Source of the DNA: Pseudorhodoferax sp047601025
Lineage (GTDB): Bacteria > Pseudomonadota > Gammaproteobacteria > Burkholderiales > Burkholderiaceae_C
Length of the DNA: 64,000 bases
Direction: 5' to 3'
Assembly: GCF_047601025.1 (NCBI RefSeq)
Contig: NZ_JASGJZ010000001.1
Location: forward strand, 682,001-746,000
Positions 60,566 to 64,000 of this stretch are shown here, in pieces. The stretch's first letter is position 1. Each line of letters starts with the position of its first letter. Made by a program: the position numbers and the translations under genes. The notes beneath the pieces are model-generated. The model did not search any database. It had not been told where the DNA came from and saw only the letters and a program-made list of their open reading frames with translations.

Positions 60566-61249
60566 TCAGGGATTCCAGTGGAGGAAGTTGCGGTACAGCG
60601 CCAGACCCTGCGCAGCGCTCTTCTCCGGGTGGAACTGGGTCGCAAAAATATTATCGCGGGCAATGGCGCTGGTAAAGGTTTGCCCGTATTCCGTCACGCC
60701 GGCGCTGTGCTCCGGGCTGGCCGGGCGCGCGTAGAAGCTGTGCACGAAATAGAACCAGCTGCCCTGTGGTACCTCGCCCCAGACCGGGTGGCGACGGCCG
60801 CCGTGCTGCTGCTGGACCACGCGGTTCCAGCCCATCTGCGGCACCTTGTAGCGGCTGCCATCGGGCTGCAGGCGGCCGTGCAGCTGGAAGCGCACGACGT
60901 CGCCGCCGATCAGGGCCAGGCCCGGCGTGTCCTGTGCCGCATCGCCGGCGCGCACTTCCTCGCTGCGGTCCAGCAGCATCTGCATGCCGACGCAGACGCC
61001 GAACAGCGGCTTGCTGCGCGCCGCCTCGAGCACGGACTCCATGAGACCGGAGTCGAGCAGTTCGCGCATGCAGTCCGGCATCGCGCCCTGGCCCGGCAGC
61101 ACCACGCGGCCGGCGGCGCGCACGACGTCGGGATCGGCCGTCACCTGCACCGCGAAGCCTTCGCCGGCCGCGGCCGCCTGCACGGCCTGCGACACGGAAC
61201 GCAGATTGCCCATGCCGTAGTCGACCACGGCCACGGTTCTGTCAGTCAT
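60566..61249 (-). CDS. hisH: Imidazole glycerol phosphate synthase, glutamine amidotransferase subunit HisH
   Basis: 227 residues; supplies ammonia to HisF. Class I glutaminase triad: Cys in FGVCVGMQMLLDRSEE near 83, and His/Glu in QFHPEKSAAQGL near 207. VAVVDYGMGNLRSVSQAV is the N-terminal signature. It lies between hisB (3 bases before) and hisA. Confidence 0.95.
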   Translation of the reverse strand: MTDRTVAVVDYGMGNLRSVSQAVQAAAAGEGFAVQVTADPDVVRAAGRVVLPGQGAMPDCMRELLDSGLMESVLEAARSKPLFGVCVGMQMLLDRSEEVRAGDAAQDTPGLALIGGDVVRFQLHGRLQPDGSRYKVPQMGWNRVVQQQHGGRRHPVWGEVPQGSWFYFVHSFYARPASPEHSAGVTEYGQTFTSAIARDNIFATQFHPEKSAAQGLALYRNFLHWNP

Positions 61250-61252
61250 GGA

Positions 61253-61864
61253 TCAGAGCGAACCTTTGGTGGAGGGAATGGTGCCGGCCGCGCGCGGGTC
61301 GAGTTCCAGCGCCGCGCGCAATGCCCGGGCGAAGGCCTTGAACACGGTTTCGCACTGGTGGTGCGCATTCTCGCCGCGCAGGTTGTCCACGTGCAGCGTC
61401 ACGAAGGCGTGGTTCACGAAGCCCTGGAAGAACTCGTGCGCCAGCTGGGTGTCGAAGCCACCGATCATGCCGCTCTTGAACGGCACGTTCATCACCAGGC
61501 CGGGACGGCCCGAGAAGTCGATGACGACGCGGCTCAGCGCCTCGTCCAGCGGCACGTAGGCGTGGCCGTAGCGGCGGATGCCCTTCTTGTCACCGATGGC
61601 CCTGGCCACGGCCTGGCCCAGCGTGATGCCCACGTCTTCCACCGTGTGGTGGCCGTCGATGTGCAGGTCGCCGTCGGCCTGGACGTCCAGATCGATCAGG
61701 CCGTGCCGTGCGATCTGGTCCAGCATGTGGTCGAAGAAGCCGATGCCGGTGGCCAACCGGGCCTGGCCGGTGCCGTCCAGGTTCACGCGCACCGTGATCC
61801 GGGTCTCGGCGGTGTTGCGGCTGACTTCGGCCGTACGGGCAGCGGGAGAAGATGCGTGGGTCAT
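61253..61864 (-). CDS. hisB: Imidazoleglycerol-phosphate dehydratase HisB
   Basis: 203 residues, single-domain HisB as in betaproteobacteria (no fused phosphatase). FFDHMLDQIARHGLIDLDVQADGDLHIDGHHTVEDVG at about 42-78 in pieces gives the first Mn-binding HHxxE, and QLAHEFFQGFVNHAFVTLHV-NLRGENAHHQCETVFKAFARAL (in pieces) the second HHxxE. Its start overlaps the hisC stop (ATGA). Confidence 0.96.
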   Translation of the reverse strand: MTHASSPAARTAEVSRNTAETRITVRVNLDGTGQARLATGIGFFDHMLDQIARHGLIDLDVQADGDLHIDGHHTVEDVGITLGQAVARAIGDKKGIRRYGHAYVPLDEALSRVVIDFSGRPGLVMNVPFKSGMIGGFDTQLAHEFFQGFVNHAFVTLHVDNLRGENAHHQCETVFKAFARALRAALELDPRAAGTIPSTKGSL

Positions 61865-62949
61865 AGGGAATCCTGCAGGGCGCGCAGCATCTGCGCGTTC
61901 TCGTCGGCCGTGCCGACGGTCAGGCGCAGGCAGTTGGCCAGCAGCGGATGCATTCTAGAAACGTTCTTGATGAGCACGCCGCGGGCCTTCATGCGCTCGA
62001 ACACGGCCTGGGCGTGCCCTTCGTCGCTGCCGTTCACGCGCACCAGCACCATGTTGGCATCGCTGTTCCAGGCCGTGACACCCGGCATGGCCCGCAGCGC
62101 CGCCAGCAGCGACTCACGCTGCGCACGCAAGTCGCGTGCCTGTGCGGCGAACACCTCGGCGTGCTCCAGCGCGAACAGCGCGCATTCGGCATTCAGCACG
62201 CTGACGTTGTAGGGCGGGCGCACCTTGTCGAACTCGGCCACCAGCGCGGCCGGTCCCATCAGGTAGCCCAGGCGCACACCCGCCAGGCCGAACTTGCTCA
62301 GCGTGCGCATCAGCAGCACGTGCCCGTGGCGCGCCACGCGGTCGAGGTAGCTGCGGCTCGCGAACGGCTGGTAGGCCTCGTCCATGACCACCAGGCCCGG
62401 CGCGGCCGCGACGATGCGCTCGATGGCGGCGTCGTCCCACAGGTTGGCGGTCGGGTTGTTCGGGTAAGCCAGGAAGACGATGGCGGGCCGGTGCTCGGCG
62501 ATGGCAGCCAGCATCGCGGCCTCGTCGAGCTCGAAATCCGCCGTCAACGGCACGCCGACGAACCCAAGGCCCTGCAACTGCGCGCTCATCGCGTACATCA
62601 CGAAGCCCGGCACTGGCGCCAGGACCGTGGCGCCCGGCCGGGCGCAGGCCAGGGCCAGCAGCGAGATCAGCTCGTCCGAGCCGTTGCCCAGCATCAAGGC
62701 GAAGCCCTCCGGCAGCCCGGCGTGGGCGGCCAGCGCGCGGCGCAGTTCGTCGATGCGCGGGCCGGGATAGCGGTTCAGCGCCAGCGCGCCCAGGCGCTGG
62801 CCCAGCGCCTGCTGCAGTTCGGGCGGCAGCCGGTGCGGGTTCTCCATCGCGTCCATCTTGAGCAGGCCGGCGGCGTCCTGCACGACATAGGCATGCAGGT
62901 CGCGCACGTCGGGGCGGATGCACTGGAGAGCGGAAGTCAGGCGGGACAT
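61861..62949 (-). CDS. hisC: Histidinol-phosphate aminotransferase HisC
   Basis: PLP enzyme of 362 residues. MENPHRLPPELQQALG and NRYPGPRIDELRRALA mark the N-terminus; GNGSDELISLL near 108 binds PLP phosphate; FLAYPNNPTANLW near 170; DEAYQPFA near 211; SKFGLAGVRLGYLMG near 240 has the Schiff-base Lys. The PIN gene upstream ends 13 bases inside hisC, so hisC translation is coupled to the toxin gene. hisG and hisD, usually just upstream, are not here. Confidence 0.95.
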   Translation of the reverse strand: MSRLTSALQCIRPDVRDLHAYVVQDAAGLLKMDAMENPHRLPPELQQALGQRLGALALNRYPGPRIDELRRALAAHAGLPEGFALMLGNGSDELISLLALACARPGATVLAPVPGFVMYAMSAQLQGLGFVGVPLTADFELDEAAMLAAIAEHRPAIVFLAYPNNPTANLWDDAAIERIVAAAPGLVVMDEAYQPFASRSYLDRVARHGHVLLMRTLSKFGLAGVRLGYLMGPAALVAEFDKVRPPYNVSVLNAECALFALEHAEVFAAQARDLRAQRESLLAALRAMPGVTAWNSDANMVLVRVNGSDEGHAQAVFERMKARGVLIKNVSRMHPLLANCLRLTVGTADENAQMLRALQDSL

Positions 62950-63389
62950 GCGGGAAGTTCGTCCGGTGAGAACAGGAAAGGGTTGAGGATGGTGAGCGAC
63001 TCCACGCGCTGGCCGTGCTGCAGGTCTTCCGTGAGCAGATGGCCGCAGCCAGCCTGCATGGCCGCGGCGACGATCAGCGCATCGCAGAAGGGCAGGCCGT
63101 GCCGTGCCTCCACGCCCCAGGCGGTCTCGATGGTCTGGTGGTCGAGCTGCCAGGGCTGCCACAGCTGCAGCCGGCGCACCTTGGCACGCGCATCGCCCTG
63201 GGCCATGCCGAGCCGGCGCACGGCGCTGACGTAGTACTCGTTCAGCACCTGCATGCTGATCCGGCCGCGGTGCGCCCGCCAGAGGTGGTCCAGCCACTGG
63301 CGCGCGCGCAGGCGCTTGGCCTCGTCGGCACCGTCGTCCGCGTACAGCAGGACGCCGGTGTCAACGAAAACGGTCGAGGCGGCCGACAT
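62937..63389 (-). CDS. PIN-domain ribonuclease toxin (VapC-like)
   Basis: 150 residues. PIN acid residues are visible at Asp10 (VFVDTGVLLY), Glu51 (LNEYYV), Asp103 (FCDALIVAAAM) and Asp122 (LLTEDLQHG), the full metal-binding set, so the enzyme looks intact. The start ATG at 63389 lies within the RHH gene (29-base overlap), the normal antitoxin-toxin coupling. Unusually its stop overlaps the hisC start by 13 bases. VapC-type targets (initiator tRNA or rRNA) are family knowledge only. Confidence 0.86.
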   Translation of the reverse strand: MSAASTVFVDTGVLLYADDGADEAKRLRARQWLDHLWRAHRGRISMQVLNEYYVSAVRRLGMAQGDARAKVRRLQLWQPWQLDHQTIETAWGVEARHGLPFCDALIVAAAMQAGCGHLLTEDLQHGQRVESLTILNPFLFSPDELPACPA

Positions 63390-63606
63390 CGAATTCGTCA
63401 CGCGCAGGGCATGGCACACCGGAGGACGTCCAACTGCGCTCGTCGGCCTGCCATTCACGGTAGGCCCGCTCGTAGGCATCGTCGTGCCGCATCTTCTCGG
63501 CCAGCATTTCGCCGACCAGGCGCGACACGCTGGAACCGCGCCGCGCGGCCTCGATGCGCACCCATTCGAGCACTGCATCTTCCACGGTGATGGTGACGTT
63601 CTTCAC
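63361..63606 (-). CDS. Ribbon-helix-helix antitoxin of the PIN toxin
   Basis: 81 residues. MKNVTITVEDAVLEWVRIEAARRGSSVSRLVGEML in pieces is the ribbon-helix-helix (CopG-like) DNA-binding fold; the C-terminal 40 residues (ERAYREWQADERSWT-type) would wrap the toxin. It is directly upstream of and overlaps the PIN gene, forming a type II toxin-antitoxin pair that presumably autorepresses the unit. Confidence 0.82.
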   Translation of the reverse strand: MKNVTITVEDAVLEWVRIEAARRGSSVSRLVGEMLAEKMRHDDAYERAYREWQADERSWTSSGVPCPARDEFDVGRLDRFR

Positions 63607-63657
63607 GCCAGGATGCTACACGAGACTCGTGGAACACGAAGATCGTGTCCTGATGCC

Positions 63658-63972
63658 CTACTCCACCGGCACCAGCAAGGTCCAGGGTTCGACCTCCAGG
63701 GCGCGCGCCAGCCTCTCGATGTTGGACAGCGAGACATTCCAGACGGAGCGTTCGATGGCAGAGACATAGGTGCGGTCCAGCTCGCAGACCAGCGCCAGCT
63801 TCTCCTGGGACCAACCCTTGGCCACCCGCAGGCTGCGCACATGCCAGGCCAGGATGCCGCGCAGATCGCCGCGGTCGGGCTGAATTTTTGGAAGTGAAGG
63901 CTTGGCCGGCACCTCGCTGAGCTTCGCCACCTGCTCCATTTGCATCCACGGAGTTTGCTTCTCATAAAACAC
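63658..63972 (-). CDS. XRE-family helix-turn-helix regulator
   Basis: 104 residues from a GTG at 63972 (VFYEKQTPW); ATGs at 63945 and 63939 are alternatives. The HTH_3 domain occupies 38-95: LAWHVRSLRVAKGWSQEKLALVCELDRTYVSAIERSVWNVSLSNIERLARAL in pieces, the full five-helix pattern. It is on the same strand as the toxin-antitoxin pair, 51 bases upstream, near the window edge. Could control the TA unit or be part of a larger element beyond the window. Confidence 0.82.
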   Translation of the reverse strand: MFYEKQTPWMQMEQVAKLSEVPAKPSLPKIQPDRGDLRGILAWHVRSLRVAKGWSQEKLALVCELDRTYVSAIERSVWNVSLSNIERLARALEVEPWTLLVPVE

Positions 63973-64000
63973 GGCCCGGTCGGCGCGACTGCGCCACGCC

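Overview
The window is chromosomal DNA from a very GC-rich betaproteobacterium of the order Burkholderiales, most like the Comamonadaceae. The evidence is the block hisCBHA-hisFIE / DUF4870 / HIT / tatABC / HtrA protease / Nif3 / pdxA / mscL / petABC / sspAB, the block argDF / DUF3579 / rpsT / murJ, and the presence of Bug (TctC-type) receptors and TRAP transporters. Strong codon bias produces many long shadow ORFs. The gene set below was chosen by protein family, frame and neighbour spacing.

Layout. 1-2.7 kb: start of rpiA, then pyrD and an MFS exporter. 2.7-3.6 kb: IS3 transposase remnant, non-coding DNA and tRNA-Arg(ACG). 3.7-6.7 kb: a three-gene sugar-acid unit (PfkB kinase, 2-ketoaldonate reductase, LacI regulator). 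6.7-12.8 kb: LysR/uraD with two orphan receptor proteins, then LysR/MFS. 12.9-24.1 kb: a large sugar-acid locus with a FadR-type regulator and galactonate dehydratase on one side. The other side is a nine-gene run: SDR, mannonate/gluconate dehydratase, hydroxyacid dehydrogenase, three TRAP receptors with one DctQM permease, and L-idonate 5-dehydrogenase. 24.1-28.8 kb: trxC, then an IclR-controlled isomerase / MFS / Gfo-Idh unit with visibly more relaxed base composition. 28.9-32.1 kb: tryptophan catabolism (kynB, aminotransferase, kynA, RidA). 32.1-35.5 kb: Bug receptor, FAD oxidoreductase and LysR. 35.5-64 kb: mostly housekeeping genes, ending in the his operon, into whose upstream end a PIN/RHH toxin-antitoxin pair and an XRE regulator have been placed.

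How the genes work together. The 12.9-24.1 kb locus can be read as a hexonate pathway. TRAP uptake is followed by L-idonate to 5-ketogluconate (IdnD-like), then to gluconate (SDR), then to 2-keto-3-deoxygluconate (ManD-family dehydratase). D-galactonate enters through DgoD. The 3.7-6.7 kb unit would handle 2-ketogluconate (phosphorylation, then reduction to 6-phosphogluconate) or phosphorylate KDG. No KDG or KDPG aldolase is in the window. The his, tat, pet and ssp genes are core functions.

The most notable non-coding signals are: three helically phased direct repeats upstream of the IclR-controlled unit; a dense nest of inverted repeats between a LysR gene and an MFS gene; two adjacent hairpins with complementary loops downstream of serA; three 18-bp tandem palindromes; and a 14-bp AT-rich palindrome before ridA. 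No CRISPR array, rRNA gene, prophage or intact insertion sequence was seen.
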